Source of the DNA: Micrococcus endophyticus
GTDB lineage: Bacteria > Actinomycetota > Actinomycetes > Actinomycetales > Micrococcaceae
Reading direction: 5' to 3'
Assembly: GCF_014205115.1 (NCBI RefSeq)
Contig: NZ_JACHMW010000001.1
Location: 2,232,001-2,296,000 of the forward strand
DNA length: 64,000 nucleotides
Shown: positions 16,659 through 25,538 of the stretch, piece by piece
How positions within the stretch are numbered: the stretch's first letter is position 1
Layout: each line of letters opens with the position of its first letter
Program-made: the position numbers and the translations under genes
The notes under the pieces: model-generated
The model's database searches: none
What the model was told of the DNA's origin: nothing
The model's input: the letters and a program-made list of their open reading frames with translations, nothing else

Positions 16659-17648
16659 ATGTCCGACGACCTGCTGCCCGAGCTGACCGCCGCCTTCGGG
16701 CTGGTGGACGTCCACCCCGAGTCGCTCTCGTGGTGGTCCCTCGTGCACCGGGCCCGCGTGGTGCCGAGGGGGCAGGCGGAGCCGGTGGACGTCGTCGTGA
16801 AGCTGACGGGCCGCACCGCCGAGCGGGCCGCGGGGATGGCCGGGTGGACGCGCGCGCTCGCGGCCGGGGGCTTCCCGGTGGTGGCGCCCGTGGACCTGGA
16901 CGGGCCGAATCCGCGGCAGGTGGGGGAGCACTGGTACGCGGTGTACCCGTTCGTGGCGGGGCGGCCCTATGACGCGGAGCGCGACGTCGCCGCGCTGGGC
17001 GACCTCCTGGGCCGCCTCCACGCGACGCGGCTCGAGCCGGCGGTGCGGGACGCGATGCGGTCATACGCGTGGCCCGAGTCCGGGCGCGACGACGCCGACG
17101 CGGACCTGGCCTCCCTCGCCGAGAAGCTCCCCCGCGTGCTCGGCGAGGAGGCCGGCGCCGAGGCGCTGGAGTCCGTGCGGGGGCTCGTGGAGCGGTGGTG
17201 GACGGTCTCGTTCCCGGCGCTGCGCGCGGCGGAGGAGGCCGGGGAGCTGCCGCGGGCCGGCGTGACCAGCGACTACAAGTCCGCGAACGTGGTGATCGCC
17301 GAGGACGGGCCGGTGATCGTGGACCCGGACAACGGCGGCTGGGAGCCGCGCCTGTTCGACCTGGCCATGGCCGTGGTGCTCCTGCACAACGACTCCGACT
17401 CCGCCCCCGGGCGCATGATGACGGCCGCCGAATGGGAGGACTTCCACGCCGCCTACACCCGGCACGTCACCCTCACGGAGCGCGAGCGCGCGCTGTGGCC
17501 TGCGGCCCTCGACCACATGCTGTGGGAGGAGGGCACGTGGGCCCTCGAGGACAACGACGACGACGCCTACGCCCAGCCCCGCCAGGGCGGGTACCTGCGG
17601 GACCTGGCGACCATGCCGGTGGAGCGCTACCGGCTGCCGGGGGAGTGA
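16659..17648 (+). CDS. Aminoglycoside-phosphotransferase-fold (APH) family protein
   Basis: A 329-residue protein of the APH/choline-kinase fold. N-lobe: VVVKLTGRTAERAAGMAGW carries the ATP-binding lysine. C-lobe: the catalytic loop reads GVTSDYKSANVVI instead of HGDLHPGNVL, so the Brenner-motif aspartate and asparagine are kept but the histidine is not, and the metal-binding motif reads VDPDNGGWEPRLFDLA. This could be an active small-molecule kinase with altered specificity. It follows the membrane protein by 58 bp. Confidence 0.8.
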   Translation: MSDDLLPELTAAFGLVDVHPESLSWWSLVHRARVVPRGQAEPVDVVVKLTGRTAERAAGMAGWTRALAAGGFPVVAPVDLDGPNPRQVGEHWYAVYPFVAGRPYDAERDVAALGDLLGRLHATRLEPAVRDAMRSYAWPESGRDDADADLASLAEKLPRVLGEEAGAEALESVRGLVERWWTVSFPALRAAEEAGELPRAGVTSDYKSANVVIAEDGPVIVDPDNGGWEPRLFDLAMAVVLLHNDSDSAPGRMMTAAEWEDFHAAYTRHVTLTERERALWPAALDHMLWEEGTWALEDNDDDAYAQPRQGGYLRDLATMPVERYRLPGE

Positions 17649-17734
17649 GGGGCCGGTGACGGGGCGCCCGGGGGAGGCCGCGGCGGCCGCCTCGGGGCGC
17701 CCGCTGTGAGCCGGGGCGGGTGTCTCTCGGGCGG

Positions 17735-17769
17735 ACTGCAATCGAAATGCGGCGAATTTCGATTGCAGT
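17735..17769. repeat. Palindrome B1 with AATCGAAATGCGG core
   Basis: ACTGCAATCGAAAT (17735-17748) pairs perfectly with ATTTCGATTGCAGT (17756-17769) around the loop GCGGCGA. A very similar palindrome lies at 49834-49868. The element is markedly AT-richer than the surroundings and sits between the APH-fold gene and an alpha/beta hydrolase remnant. Confidence 0.8.
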
Positions 17770-17839
17770 TCCCGGATCGGCACTCGCCCCGCACCGCGTG
17801 CCGGCCGCACCGCGCGTCCGCGCCGCACCTCCGCACCGC

Positions 17840-18113
17840 AGCGCACGTCCGCACCTTCCTCGCCACCCTCGACCCGGACGACGCCGAGCCGTTCCTCGAG
17901 ATGTCCCCGCGGCTCGTCCCGGAGACGTGGGAGCGGTTCCGGGACCACGCGCTGCCCGGGATCCGCGCGGTGGACGAGGACGCGGTCGAGCGCCCCTCCG
18001 CCCGCTACGTCCTGGACGCGGCCGGGCACAACCTCCACCTGGACCGGCCGGAGGCCTCCGGGCCGCTCGTGGGGGAGTGGGCCGCCGAGGCGGCGCGGGC
18101 GGCGCGGGACTGA
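17840..18113 (+). pseudogene. Alpha/beta hydrolase C-terminal remnant
   Basis: The frame reads TFLATLDPDDAEPFLEM, then HALPGIRAVDEDAV and VLDAAGHNLHLDRPEASGPLVGEW before a stop at 18111-18113. AGHNLHLDRPEA is the typical histidine-bearing C-terminal motif of the alpha/beta hydrolase fold. The whole N-terminal half with the nucleophile is missing; in its place upstream lie a palindrome and non-coding sequence. I read it as the 3' end of a deleted gene. A short stand-alone protein cannot be excluded. Confidence 0.55.
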
Positions 18114-18203
18114 GGCGCCGGCGCGCGAGGCGAGGTCCGCGCACCCCCTCGCGACGCGCCCAGCAGGCTTCCCGTCGGGGACGTGACGTGGTGCACTGGC
18201 CCC

Positions 18204-18713
18204 ATGGCCGACCTGATGGGACTCCTGTACCGATCCGACGACCACGGCACGGTGGAGCTGCGCCGCATCCTCCCCGTCGCCCCCGCCGACCTCTGGCCCG
18301 AGCTCACAGACCCCGAGCGGCTCGCCGCCTGGTTCGCGCCCGTCACCGGGGGCCTGCGCGAGGGCGGTGACTACCGCATCGCCTTCGAGGAGGACGACGA
18401 CGAGCCCGGCTCCGCCTCCTGGGGCCGCATCGAGCAGTGCGAGCGCGGCCGCGGCCTGCGCCTGACGTGGCAGTCCGCCGAGGACGAGCCGGCGCCCAGC
18501 ACCGTGCAGGTCTCGCTCCGCGCCGTCGACGGCGGCACCCGCCTCGTCCTCGTCCACAGCGGCCTGACCCACGGCGAGGACGTGGGCCACGCCGCCGGCT
18601 GGGAGGTCTACCTGCGGGACCTCGCCGCGCACATCGAGGGCACGCCGGCCGAGGAGGGCGATTGGTTCGAGCGCTGGGAGCGCCACCGCGCCGCCTACGA
18701 GGCCACGCTCTGA
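18204..18713 (+). CDS. SRPBCC (AHSA1-type) domain protein
   Basis: A 169-residue START-like (Bet v1 fold) protein of the AHSA1 group. VELRRILPVAPADLWPELTDPERLAAWFAPV is the first strand-helix unit, RLTWQSAEDEPAPSTVQVSLRAVDGGTRLVLVHSG the central sheet and GWEVYLRDLAAHIEG the C-terminal helix. These proteins bind hydrophobic ligands; some partner with ArsR regulators, but none is present here. The ATG at 18204 is chosen because conserved sequence begins shortly after it. Confidence 0.85.
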   Translation: MADLMGLLYRSDDHGTVELRRILPVAPADLWPELTDPERLAAWFAPVTGGLREGGDYRIAFEEDDDEPGSASWGRIEQCERGRGLRLTWQSAEDEPAPSTVQVSLRAVDGGTRLVLVHSGLTHGEDVGHAAGWEVYLRDLAAHIEGTPAEEGDWFERWERHRAAYEATL

Positions 18714-18752
18714 CCGGGTGACCTTCCCGGGCCGCTCGGCAGGCCGGTGCCG

Positions 18753-20006
18753 CTAGGCCGCCCCGCCCGTCGTCGCCGCCTCGGGCAGGACCCGCCGCTG
18801 GGGCAGGAACGCCACCGCGCCGAGGACCACGATCGCCACGGACAGCGCGATGCCGGCGCGGACGCCGTCGGCGGAGTCCGCGAGCACGCCGGAGAGGACC
18901 GGCCCCACGGACTGGCCGAGCGCGAACACCGTGGTGAGCAGCCCGATCCCGTCTGCCACCTGCGCCGCCGGCAGCACCCGCTGCGCCGCGTGCGTCACGG
19001 ACCCGACGAGCGCGAGGAACGTCCCGCCGAACAGCACCGCCGAGGCCAGCGCCGGCACCGGCCCGGCCCACAGCAGCGGCAGCCCCGCGCCGAGCGCCAC
19101 GACCACCATGAGCAGGGCCGGCGCCCGCCCGCCCTGCAGGCGCTCCACCACGGGCGCCCACGCGAAGCCGCCGGCCACCGCCGCCAGGCCGAGCACCACC
19201 CAGAACACGGCCACCTGCTGGTCGGTCGCGCCGTCGCCGCGCAGCAGCGCCACGATGAACGTCATGTACGCGATGTAGCCCATCCCGAACAGCGTGTAGC
19301 CCACCAGCAGCGGCACCATCCCGCGCACGGGCGCCCGGCTGCCCGCGGTCCGCGGGGCCGGCGCCGGCACCCGCCGGGCGGCGCGGGCCGCCACCGCCCA
19401 GGCCACCAGCCCGACGGCGCCCAGCAGGCCCCAGCCCACCCGCCAGCCGACGTCGTCCGGGAACGAGTTCAGCGCCCACGGCAGGGCCAGCCCGCTCACC
19501 ACGATCCCCAGCCCGCCGCCGGCCACGTACACGCCCATGAGCAGGGCCGCCGTCGGGACGCGGGCCGACGCCCCCACGGCCGCGGCGGCCGCCCCCGCGG
19601 TGCCCGTCCCCGCCCGCAGCGAGGCGGCCAGCGCCGCCGTCAGGGCCGCGCCGAGGATGAACGTGACCGCACCGGAGAAGCCGGCCACGAGGCGCAGCAC
19701 GAGCAGCACCGGCAGCAGGGTGCTCAGCGCCGAGGCGCCCAGGGCCAGGGCCGTGGCGAGCAGGCTCCAGCCGAACGCGGCGTGCACGCCCATCCGCCGC
19801 CCGAGCCGCGAGGCGAACACCGCGCCGCCCAGGTAGCCGAGCGCGTTCACCGTGTTGAGCAGGGCCGCCGTCGCGTAGGACCACCCCAGGTCCGCCTGCA
19901 TGGGCGGCAGCAGCACCGCGTACGCGAACCGCGCCAGGCCGAACGCGGAGGCGGGCGCGGCCGCGAGGGCGAGGGCGATCCACAGGGCGCGGGGGAGGCG
20001 GGTCAC
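18753..20006 (-). CDS. MFS transporter, YbfB/YjiJ type
   Basis: A 417-residue, 12-segment carrier. The N-terminus ALWIALALAAAPASAFGLARFAYAVLLPPMQADLGWSYATAALLNTVNALGYLGGA matches the YbfB/YjiJ branch of the major facilitator superfamily. A second bundle begins with VRGMVPLLVGYTLFGMGYIAYMTFIVALL. The substrate is unknown. I choose the GTG at 20006, because residues upstream of it look non-coding. It is divergent from the PLP-enzyme gene across a 200-bp gap. Confidence 0.85.
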   Translation of the reverse strand: MTRLPRALWIALALAAAPASAFGLARFAYAVLLPPMQADLGWSYATAALLNTVNALGYLGGAVFASRLGRRMGVHAAFGWSLLATALALGASALSTLLPVLLVLRLVAGFSGAVTFILGAALTAALAASLRAGTGTAGAAAAAVGASARVPTAALLMGVYVAGGGLGIVVSGLALPWALNSFPDDVGWRVGWGLLGAVGLVAWAVAARAARRVPAPAPRTAGSRAPVRGMVPLLVGYTLFGMGYIAYMTFIVALLRGDGATDQQVAVFWVVLGLAAVAGGFAWAPVVERLQGGRAPALLMVVVALGAGLPLLWAGPVPALASAVLFGGTFLALVGSVTHAAQRVLPAAQVADGIGLLTTVFALGQSVGPVLSGVLADSADGVRAGIALSVAIVVLGAVAFLPQRRVLPEAATTGGAA

Positions 20007-20206
20007 GGCGGGTCCTGGTTCCGTCGCACGCCGGGCAGCGAGGCGACTGTGGTGGGCGTCACGCCCACCGTAGGCCACCGGGGAAGCGGCTCACTCCGCG
20101 CGTCGCCGGCCCTCGTCCTGCTGGGCCAGCCGCCGCCGACACCCGCCGCCGATCGACCCGCCGACACCCGCCGCCGCGGCCTCGTCCCCGGGGCGATAAT
20201 GGCCCC

Positions 20207-21412
20207 ATGCCCGACTCCGCCGCGCGCCACAGCGCAGCCCGCCACGACGTCCCGGCCGCGCCGCCCTTCGGCCCGGTCCTGCACCACCGCGCCCACGGCA
20301 TGGCCCCCGGCGACGCCATCTCCCCGCCGCTGGTGCACGCGTCCGCGTTCCACCTGCCCGGCGCCGGTCCGGACGGGGCCCCGGCCGAGCCCGCCGCCCA
20401 GGGCGGGTTCCAGTACGCCCGCTGGGGCACCCCCACCTGGGCCGCGCTCGAGGCCGCCCTCGGCGTGCTCGAGGACGCCGACGTCGCGGTCGTCCCCTCC
20501 GGGATGGCGGCCATCGCCGCCGCCCTGCTGCCCGTGCTCCGCCCCGGCGACCGCGCCCTGCTGCCCGCGGACGGCTACGGCGCCACCCGCGCCCTCGCCG
20601 CCGAGCACCTCGTGCCCGCCGGCGTCCACGTGGACTTCGTGTCCACGCCGGGCCTCGCGGACGCCGACCTCTCCGCCTACGACCTCGTGTTCGTCGAGAC
20701 CCCCTCCAACCCCGGGCTGCGCGTGGCGGACATCGCCGACGTCGCCGCCCGCGCCCACGCGAACGGGCGGCGGGACGGGAAGGGGGCGCTCGTCGTCGTG
20801 GACAACACCTCCCTGACCCCGCTGGGGCAGCGGCCGCTGGACCTGGGGGCGGACGTCGTCGTCGCCTCGGACACGAAGGCCCTCAACGGGCACTCCGACG
20901 CCCTCGGCGGGCACGTCGCGTCCCGCGACCCCGAGCTGATGGCGCGCGTGCGCGGCTGGCGCACCCTGGCCGGCGGGATCCTCGGCACCCACGAGGCCTG
21001 GCTGATCCACCGCGGTCTGGAGACCCTCGAGGTCCGCTTCGCCCGCATGTGCGCATCCGCGCTCGCGGTCGCCGAGCTCGCGACCGGGCACCCGGCCGTG
21101 CGCGCGGTGGCCTACCCGGGGCTGCCGGACCACCCGGACGCGGCGATCGTCGCGCGCCAGATGACGGCGGCCGGCGGCGTCGTCGGGCTGGAGTTCGCGG
21201 ACGCGGCCGCAGCGGAGCGGTTCATCGGGGACGCCGCGTACGTGGTGGCGCAGACGAGCTTCGGCGGCACCCACACCGCGGCCGAGCGCCGCGCCCGCTG
21301 GGGCGACGACGTCCCGGCCGGCTTCGTGCGCCTGTCCGTGGGCGTCGAGCCGACGGCGGAGCTGCTCGCCGACCTGGCCCGGGCCATGGACGCCGCGGCC
21401 GAACCCGCCTGA
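20207..21412 (+). CDS. Cystathionine gamma-synthase/lyase-family PLP enzyme
   Basis: A 401-residue fold-type I enzyme of the Cys/Met metabolism family. The PLP-binding lysine is in VVVASDTKALNGHSD (about residue 226). Other landmarks are YARWGTPTWAALEAALGVLE, VVPSGMAAIAA, FVETPSNPGLRVADI and VDNTSLTPLGQRPLDLGADV. The last block ends TSFGGTHTAAERRARWG, where the substrate-carboxylate arginine lies. The family cleaves or joins sulfur amino acids (cystathionine lyase or homoserine derivatives); the exact reaction is not decided by sequence. Divergent from the MFS gene. Confidence 0.9.
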   Translation: MPDSAARHSAARHDVPAAPPFGPVLHHRAHGMAPGDAISPPLVHASAFHLPGAGPDGAPAEPAAQGGFQYARWGTPTWAALEAALGVLEDADVAVVPSGMAAIAAALLPVLRPGDRALLPADGYGATRALAAEHLVPAGVHVDFVSTPGLADADLSAYDLVFVETPSNPGLRVADIADVAARAHANGRRDGKGALVVVDNTSLTPLGQRPLDLGADVVVASDTKALNGHSDALGGHVASRDPELMARVRGWRTLAGGILGTHEAWLIHRGLETLEVRFARMCASALAVAELATGHPAVRAVAYPGLPDHPDAAIVARQMTAAGGVVGLEFADAAAAERFIGDAAYVVAQTSFGGTHTAAERRARWGDDVPAGFVRLSVGVEPTAELLADLARAMDAAAEPA

Positions 21413-21492
21413 GCCCGGCCCTGCCCGCCTGAGCCCGGCCCGGCTACGCTCGCGAACCATCCCCCGCCGCCCCACCCCAGGAGACCCGCCCC

Positions 21493-23124
21493 ATGCAGCT
21501 CGACCTGATCGTGGAGAACGCCCGCCTCATCACCGGCGACCCCGCCCGCCCGTCGGCCTCGCGGCTGGGGGTGTGGCGGGGCGTCGTCGTCGGGGTGGAC
21601 GAGGAGCTGGACGGCCTCGCAGCGCGCGAACGCCTCGACGCGCGGGGGCGCACCGTCCTCGCCGGGTTCAACGACGCCCACGCGCACAGCGTCTGGTTCG
21701 GCCAGTCGCGGCTGGACGTGGACCTCGAGGGCGCCCACACCGCACAGGAGGTCTACGACCGGATCCGCGCCCGCGCGGCCGAGCTGACCCCGGGCGCGTG
21801 GGTGACCTGCACCGGCTTCGACCCCGGCCACCTCACCGGACCCCAGCCGGACCGGGACAGCCTCGACGCCGCCGCGGCCGGGCGCCCCGTGCTCATCCGC
21901 CACAACACCGGCCACGCGTTCACCGTGTCCGGGGCGGTGCTGTTCCTGGCCGGCGTGGGCGAGCAGGTGATGCAGCAGCCCGAGGGCGGGCGGATCCTCA
22001 CGGACGCCGCGGACCGGCCCACGGGCCTGCTCGAGGAGACCGCCATGAACCTCGTGACCCGGCTGCTGCAGCCGGAGTCCCACGAGCACATCGGCGAGTG
22101 CCTGGCCCGCGCCTCCCAGGAGTACGCAGCCGAGGGCATCACCTCGGTGACGGACGCGGGGATCGCCGGCGGCTGGATCGGCCACAGCCCCCTCGAGTTC
22201 GGCGCCTACCAGCGCGCCCGGGACGCGGGCCTGCTGCGCACCCGCTTCCAGACGATGGTCACCCTGGACGCGCTGCGCCCCGTGGACGGCCACGCCGACG
22301 ACGGCACCCACCTCACCCTCGACGCCGGCGTGCGCACCGGCGTGGGCGACGAGTGGCTGCAGATCGGCCCCGCGAAGGTGTTCACGGACGGCTCCATGCT
22401 GGGCCAGACCGCCGCGATGACCGCGGACTACTGCGGGCACGGCCACGGCCGCGGCTACCTGCAGCAGGACGCCGGAGAGATGCGCCGGGAGTGCCTCGGC
22501 GCGGCCGCCGCCGGCTGGTCCCTGGCCCTGCACGCGATCGGCGACGCCGCCCTGGACTTCGCGCTCGACGTGATCGCCGAGGCGCGGGCCCGGTTCGGGC
22601 GGCCTGTGATGCCCCACCGCGTGGAGCACGGGGGCGTGGTCCGCGACGACCAGGTGGCCCGCCTGGCCGAGCTGGAGGTGGTGATGACCACCCAGCCGAA
22701 CTTCATCAGCGCCTTCGGCGGGTCCGTGGCCGAGCGGATCGGCGCCGAGCGGGCGGCCCTGTCCTACCCCGCCGGCCGGCTGCTGGCCGCGGGCCTCGTG
22801 CTGCCCGGCAGCTCGGACCGGCCCGTGGCCGGCGGCCGCCCACTCGACGTGATCCAGGACTTCGTGCTGCGCCGCACCGAGACCGGCGAGCAGTACGGCC
22901 CGGACCTCGAGCGGCTGACCGTGGCCCAGGCCCTGCACGCCTACACCGTCGGCTCCGCCGAGGCGACCGGCTGGGGCGGGCGCAAGGGACGGCTCGTGGC
23001 CGGCCAGCTCGCGGACTTCACGGTGCTCAGCGCCGACCCCCGCGCGGTGCCGAGCGATGAGATCGCGGCGATCGACGTCGTCGCCACCGCCGTGGGCGGG
23101 GAGTTCGTGCACGGCGGGCTGTGA
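21493..23124 (+). CDS. Amidohydrolase, YtcJ-like
   Basis: A 543-residue metal-dependent amidohydrolase (amidohydrolase family 3). The HxH metal motif is in AGFNDAHAHSVWFG (about residue 58), additional ligands in LHAIGDAALDFALDV and MPHRVEHGGVVRDD, and the C-terminal composite domain has GWGGRKGRLVAGQLADFTVL. Such enzymes hydrolyse N-formyl or amide bonds of unidentified substrates in the cytoplasm. CAGGAG at 21478-21483 precedes the ATG. It follows the PLP-enzyme gene by 80 bp on the same strand. Confidence 0.9.
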   Translation: MQLDLIVENARLITGDPARPSASRLGVWRGVVVGVDEELDGLAARERLDARGRTVLAGFNDAHAHSVWFGQSRLDVDLEGAHTAQEVYDRIRARAAELTPGAWVTCTGFDPGHLTGPQPDRDSLDAAAAGRPVLIRHNTGHAFTVSGAVLFLAGVGEQVMQQPEGGRILTDAADRPTGLLEETAMNLVTRLLQPESHEHIGECLARASQEYAAEGITSVTDAGIAGGWIGHSPLEFGAYQRARDAGLLRTRFQTMVTLDALRPVDGHADDGTHLTLDAGVRTGVGDEWLQIGPAKVFTDGSMLGQTAAMTADYCGHGHGRGYLQQDAGEMRRECLGAAAAGWSLALHAIGDAALDFALDVIAEARARFGRPVMPHRVEHGGVVRDDQVARLAELEVVMTTQPNFISAFGGSVAERIGAERAALSYPAGRLLAAGLVLPGSSDRPVAGGRPLDVIQDFVLRRTETGEQYGPDLERLTVAQALHAYTVGSAEATGWGGRKGRLVAGQLADFTVLSADPRAVPSDEIAAIDVVATAVGGEFVHGGL

Positions 23125-23209
23125 CGCCGTCCGGGACCCCCGGCGGGGGCCGGACCGCATCGTGAGACGAATGTCCGGCGGGGTCCGGGCGCGCTAGTAA
23201 TTTCCACGC

Positions 23210-23842
23210 ATGACCCTCACCGCGGCCCTGCTCTCCTTCGCGCTCCTCGCCCTGCTGATCACCATCACGCCCGGCTTGGACAACGCCCTGGTGCTGCGGT
23301 ACGCCGGCCGTCAGGGCTCCGGGGCCGCGTTCGCCGCGAGCGCCGGCATCTGCGCCGGTCTGTTCGTGTGGGCGCTGGCGGCGTCCCTGGGCATCAGCGC
23401 CCTGCTGGCGGCGTCCGAGGTGGCCTACACGGCGCTGCGCTGGATCGGCGCGGCGTACATGGTCTACCTGGGCGTGCGGATGCTGATCTCGGCCATCCGC
23501 GGCGGGTACGGGGCGCCCGGCGGCTCCTCGGTGGCGACCGTGCGCTCCCGGGACGCGTTCCGCACCGGGTTCACGGTGAACCTGCTCAACCCCAAGGTCG
23601 GCGCGTTCTACGTGGCCCTCATCCCGCAGTTCATGGTGCCCAGCGTCGCCCCGGCGGCTATGGGCGTGCTGCTGGCCGTGGTGCACATCGCGGTGTGCAT
23701 GGCGTGGTTCGTGGTGCTGATCGCCCTCGTCGGCGTGGTGAGCGGCTGGCTGCAGCGCCCGTCCGTGCAGCGCGGCCTCGACGGCGTGGTCGGCACCGCC
23801 CTCGTGGGCTTCGGCGCCCGCCTGGCCCTCGCCAAGGCCTGA
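23210..23842 (+). CDS. LysE/RhtB-family amino-acid exporter
   Basis: A 210-residue protein with six hydrophobic segments. The LysE motif TITPGLDNALVLRYAGRQG (about residues 18-36), LRWIGAAYMVYLGVRML and FTVNLLNPKVGAFYVALIPQFM are all present. The protein exports an amino acid or derivative by the proton motive force. It follows the amidohydrolase by 85 bp. The large palindrome downstream probably stops transcription. Confidence 0.9.
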   Translation: MTLTAALLSFALLALLITITPGLDNALVLRYAGRQGSGAAFAASAGICAGLFVWALAASLGISALLAASEVAYTALRWIGAAYMVYLGVRMLISAIRGGYGAPGGSSVATVRSRDAFRTGFTVNLLNPKVGAFYVALIPQFMVPSVAPAAMGVLLAVVHIAVCMAWFVVLIALVGVVSGWLQRPSVQRGLDGVVGTALVGFGARLALAKA

Positions 23843-23924
23843 CCCGGCCCGCGGGCCCGCCCGGCCGCCCCCGCCCCCACCCACCCCCACGCCCGTCCCC
23901 TTCCGCCCCCATGCCCGTCCCCTT

Positions 23925-23989
23925 CCGCCAGGGCCAGCAGACACGCCGCTACCTCGCGGGGATTGCGGCGTGTCTGCCAGCCCTGGCGG
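23925..23989. terminator. Long palindrome between convergent lysE-like and phzF-like genes
   Basis: 25-bp arms at 23925-23949 and 23965-23989 with two mismatches around a 15-nt loop. The arms begin CCGCCAGGGCCAGCAG and end CCAGCCCTGGCGG. It lies in a convergent gap and probably terminates both genes. Just before it a short C-rich unit (CGCCCGTCCCCTTCCGCC, with a one-base variant) occurs twice within 23890-23929. Confidence 0.7.
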
Positions 23990-23993
23990 GGGG

Positions 23994-24040
23994 CTTCGCG
24001 GGGGCGGGGCGGGGGGGGGCTTCGCGGGGGCGGGGGCCGG
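23994..24040 (+). repeat. G-rich tract with G-quadruplex potential
   Basis: The unit CTTCGCGGGGGCGGG occurs twice in a row, separated by a G-rich run. The tract contains at least four runs of three or more G within about 20 bases, which fits the G-quadruplex rule. It lies at the 3' side of the phzF-like gene, so the G-rich strand would not be in its mRNA. Confidence 0.55.
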
Positions 24041-24066
24041 GCCGGCGCTGGGCGGCCCGCCCGGGC

Positions 24067-24909
24067 CTAGAGCGCGATCGTCCCGTCCACCAGCACGGCC
24101 GCGCGCCCGCCCACCCAGATGCGCGCGCCGTCGTCGTGCACGTGGATCCGCCCGCGCCGCCCCACCTGCGAGCCCTGCGCGGCCACGTACCGCGGCGACA
24201 CCAGTCCGGCCCCGCGCAGCCACTGCGCCAGCGCCCCGTTGAGGCTGCCGGTCACCGGGTCCTCGGAGCCGTAGGCGAACGCGCGCACCTCGCACGCGGT
24301 CTCAGCGCCGGCCGCCTCCAGCCCGACGACGCCGACCTTCAGCTCCGCGTGCCCGCGCGGGCGCAGGGCCCGGACGGCGTCGGCGTCGGCGAGCCGGACG
24401 AGCTGCCAGGCCGGGCCGTTCTCGCCCCACGCGTGGTCCACGATCGCCTCCCGCTCCACCCCGAGGCCGGCCGCGATGCGCACGACGTCCGCCTCGTCCA
24501 GCGGGCCCGAGCGGCGCAGGGGCGGCGTGGCGAAGGCGAGGACGCCGTCGTCGGCCACGGTCACCGGCACCAGTCCGACCCCGCACTCCTGCACGAGCCG
24601 CCCCGGCGTGCGGGGCGTGCCGCCGGCGTGCAGCCAGGCGAGCGCGGACCCGAGGGTGGGGTGCCCGGCGAAGTCGAACTCCTCGCGCGGGGTGAAGATC
24701 CGCACCCGGTAGTCGGCCTCGGGGTCCGTGGGCGGCAGCAGGAACGCGGTCTCCGAGAACCCGGTCCACGCCGCCAGCGCCTGCATGCGCTCGGCGGGCA
24801 GGCCCTCGGCGTCCACGACGACGGCCAGCGGGTTCCCGGTGAGGGGCCCGGTGGCGAACACGTCGACCTCCAGGAAACGGCGGGCGGCGGGGCGGGGCGT
24901 GGCGGTCAT
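24067..24909 (-). CDS. PhzF-family isomerase
   Basis: A 280-residue protein of the PhzF/diaminopimelate-epimerase fold. The N-terminal FLEVDVFATGPLTGNPLAVVVDAEGLP and the catalytic-glutamate region WTGFSETAFLL (Glu about 52) are intact, as are FTPREEFDFAGHPTLGSALAWL and the second-half FAYGSEDPVTGSLNGALAQWL. The DPVTGS motif and length fit family members found in all bacteria, most of which do not make phenazine; a general isomerase role is more likely. It is divergent from the kinase-like gene at 24946 with a gap of only 36 bp. Confidence 0.9.
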   Translation of the reverse strand: MTATPRPAARRFLEVDVFATGPLTGNPLAVVVDAEGLPAERMQALAAWTGFSETAFLLPPTDPEADYRVRIFTPREEFDFAGHPTLGSALAWLHAGGTPRTPGRLVQECGVGLVPVTVADDGVLAFATPPLRRSGPLDEADVVRIAAGLGVEREAIVDHAWGENGPAWQLVRLADADAVRALRPRGHAELKVGVVGLEAAGAETACEVRAFAYGSEDPVTGSLNGALAQWLRGAGLVSPRYVAAQGSQVGRRGRIHVHDDGARIWVGGRAAVLVDGTIAL

Positions 24910-24945
24910 GCGGGCCACGGTAGCCGGGCGGACTAGTCTCGGCGC

Positions 24946-25506
24946 ATGCCCGCCGCGACCCTCGACGACCTGCGCCGCGCCGGCCGCGTCCTCTTCCACG
25001 GGGTGACGGGCGCGGGCAAGAGCACCGCGGCGGTGCGGCTGGGCGCGGTCCTGGACCTGCCCGTGACGCTCGTGGACGAGGAGCTCGGCTGGCTGCCCGG
25101 CTGGGTGAGCCGGACCCCGGAGGCGCAGGTCGCGCTGGCGGAGCCGATCCTGGCGGGGGAGCGCTGGGTCCTGGACTCGGCGTACCGCTTCTACCGGGAG
25201 GCGGCGGTGGCGCGGGCCGACGTCGTGGTGGGCCTGGACTATTCGCGCGCGGCCACCTTCGCGCGCCTGCTGCGCCGCACCGTGCGGCGCGCCGCCACCG
25301 CGGAGCCGGTGTGCAACGGCAACACCGAGACGTGGGGCCGGGCCCTGGGGCCGGAGTCGATCCTGCGCTGGCATGCGCAGACGTTCGAGGCCAAGCGCGC
25401 CTGGATCCGGGCCCGCGAGGCGGACGACGCCGGCACCCCGGTGCTGCGCCTGACGCACCCCCGGCAGTGGGAGCGGACGCTCGCCGCGCTCGCCGCCGGC
25501 CGCTGA
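24946..25506 (+). CDS. P-loop NTPase, adenylate-kinase/topology-modulation-like
   Basis: A 186-residue nucleotide-binding protein. Walker A is VLFHGVTGAGKSTAAVRLG at residues 15-33; DLPVTLVDEELGWLPGW and RWVLDSAYRFYREAAVARADVVVGLDYSRAATFARLLRRTVRR are the typical second and third blocks of small AAA-like kinases that resemble the FlaR/topology-modulation group. The loop with NGNTETWGRA would be the lid. It may phosphorylate a small molecule. It is followed 32 bp later by the GyrI-like gene. Confidence 0.82.
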   Translation: MPAATLDDLRRAGRVLFHGVTGAGKSTAAVRLGAVLDLPVTLVDEELGWLPGWVSRTPEAQVALAEPILAGERWVLDSAYRFYREAAVARADVVVGLDYSRAATFARLLRRTVRRAATAEPVCNGNTETWGRALGPESILRWHAQTFEAKRAWIRAREADDAGTPVLRLTHPRQWERTLAALAAGR

Positions 25507-25538
25507 GGCGTGGGTCACACCGCGGCTACGCTGGGCGC

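Noticed and set aside
23890-24040. Possible insertion-sequence end from the inverted repeats
   Set aside because: No transposase gene or target-site duplication near; a terminator is simpler.
24067-24909. Phenazine biosynthesis from the PhzF-like gene
   Set aside because: No other phz genes; stand-alone PhzF-like isomerases are common in non-producers.
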